Of a stretch of DNA of 13,749 nucleotides, positions 13,623 to 13,749 are shown piece by piece. The stretch comes from JALZVT01 sp964519335 (lineage in GTDB: Bacteria > Pseudomonadota > Gammaproteobacteria > Pseudomonadales > Azotimanducaceae), in the NCBI GenBank assembly GCA_964519335.1, contig CAZFIA010000114.1:1-13749 (forward strand), read 5' to 3'. Every line of letters starts with the position of its first letter. Within the stretch, counting starts at the first letter, position 1. The translations under genes were made by a program, and so were the position numbers. The notes under the pieces are model-generated. The model was not told where the DNA came from, did no database searches, and saw nothing but the letters and a program-made list of their open reading frames with translations.

Positions 13623-13749
13623 GCCCAACTGTTGACCCTCGCAATGCATCCATCAAGCACTACATAGATGGCACCTTTGTGTCGCGCACTGAAGCGGCTC
13701 TGCCGCTGTTCGACTCAGGTTTTCTGCATGGCAAACAAGTATGGAGTGC
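13619..13749 (+). CDS. Class IV aminotransferase (BCAT/D-amino acid type), 3'-truncated by window edge
   Basis: Only the first 43 codons are in the window. The peptide has the class IV N-terminal pattern: a strand motif HYIDGTFVSRTEAALPLFDSGF (14-35), equivalent to the usual YVNGEFVP...VSVFDHGF, followed by LHGKQVWS where relatives commonly have a GDGVFE-like motif. The family uses PLP to transaminate branched-chain or D-amino acids or, in PabC, to lyse aminodeoxychorismate; the catalytic lysine lies beyond the window, so neither substrate nor activity can be judged. The start is TTG 13619, overlapping the upstream TGA (TTGA). The only other upstream alternative before an in-frame stop is a CTG, so the TTG is favoured. 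The overlap implies coupling to the sulfotransferase-like gene. Confidence 0.75.
   Translation, partial: MSPTVDPRNASIKHYIDGTFVSRTEAALPLFDSGFLHGKQVWS

Noticed and set aside
1..13749. CRISPR array, insertion sequence, or classical defence island
   Set aside because: No regularly spaced repeats, no transposase, and no recognised defence genes apart from the SbcCD-like pair, which is better explained as a repair system.

Overview
The window looks like chromosomal core sequence from a gammaproteobacterium, probably a marine or otherwise uncultured lineage of the Pseudomonas/Cellvibrio/OM group. The evidence is the order pheT, ihfA, merR-type regulator on the plus strand, the close match of PheT and IhfA to enterobacterial and pseudomonad sequences, and a RoxA-type ribosomal oxygenase. 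A run of exactly 100 N marks an assembly join, so this is a draft or metagenome contig.

Layout. Positions 2-2597 carry the 3' three quarters of pheT, then ihfA and an overlapping MerR-family gene. Positions 2617-4077 hold two minus-strand genes cut by the N gap: a 2H-type (2'-5' RNA ligase-like) phosphoesterase missing its start, and a YpfJ-type neutral zinc metallopeptidase missing its end. A divergent plus-strand gene (4244-5995) encodes a secreted TPR protein with an HExxH metallopeptidase signature. A tRNA-Pro(GGG) follows at 6058-6134; in many gammaproteobacteria it sits directly after the merR gene, so the 3.46 kb between them looks inserted. Behind the tRNA is a 180-base spacer with three related hairpins, a tandem repeat and a C-rich tract.

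Positions 6315-12086 form a tightly overlapping three-gene unit: a YhaO/SbcD-like nuclease, a 1185-residue YhaN-like SMC/Rad50-type ATPase without a zinc hook, and roxA, which here lacks the usual C-terminal winged-helix domain. Next come a glycine-rich DUF533/TerB-like protein (YebE family) and a sulfotransferase-like P-loop protein whose stop codon overlaps the TTG start of a class IV aminotransferase that runs off the window.

The most interesting point is this last pair. From memory of the families, the two proteins correspond to the two halves of the plant branched-chain-aminotransferase-like fusion proteins, so the bacterial operon may be the unfused version of a two-step pathway whose chemistry I do not know. 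No intergenic stretch exceeds 300 bases; the longest (1739-1957, 6135-6314, 4078-4243) are described below.
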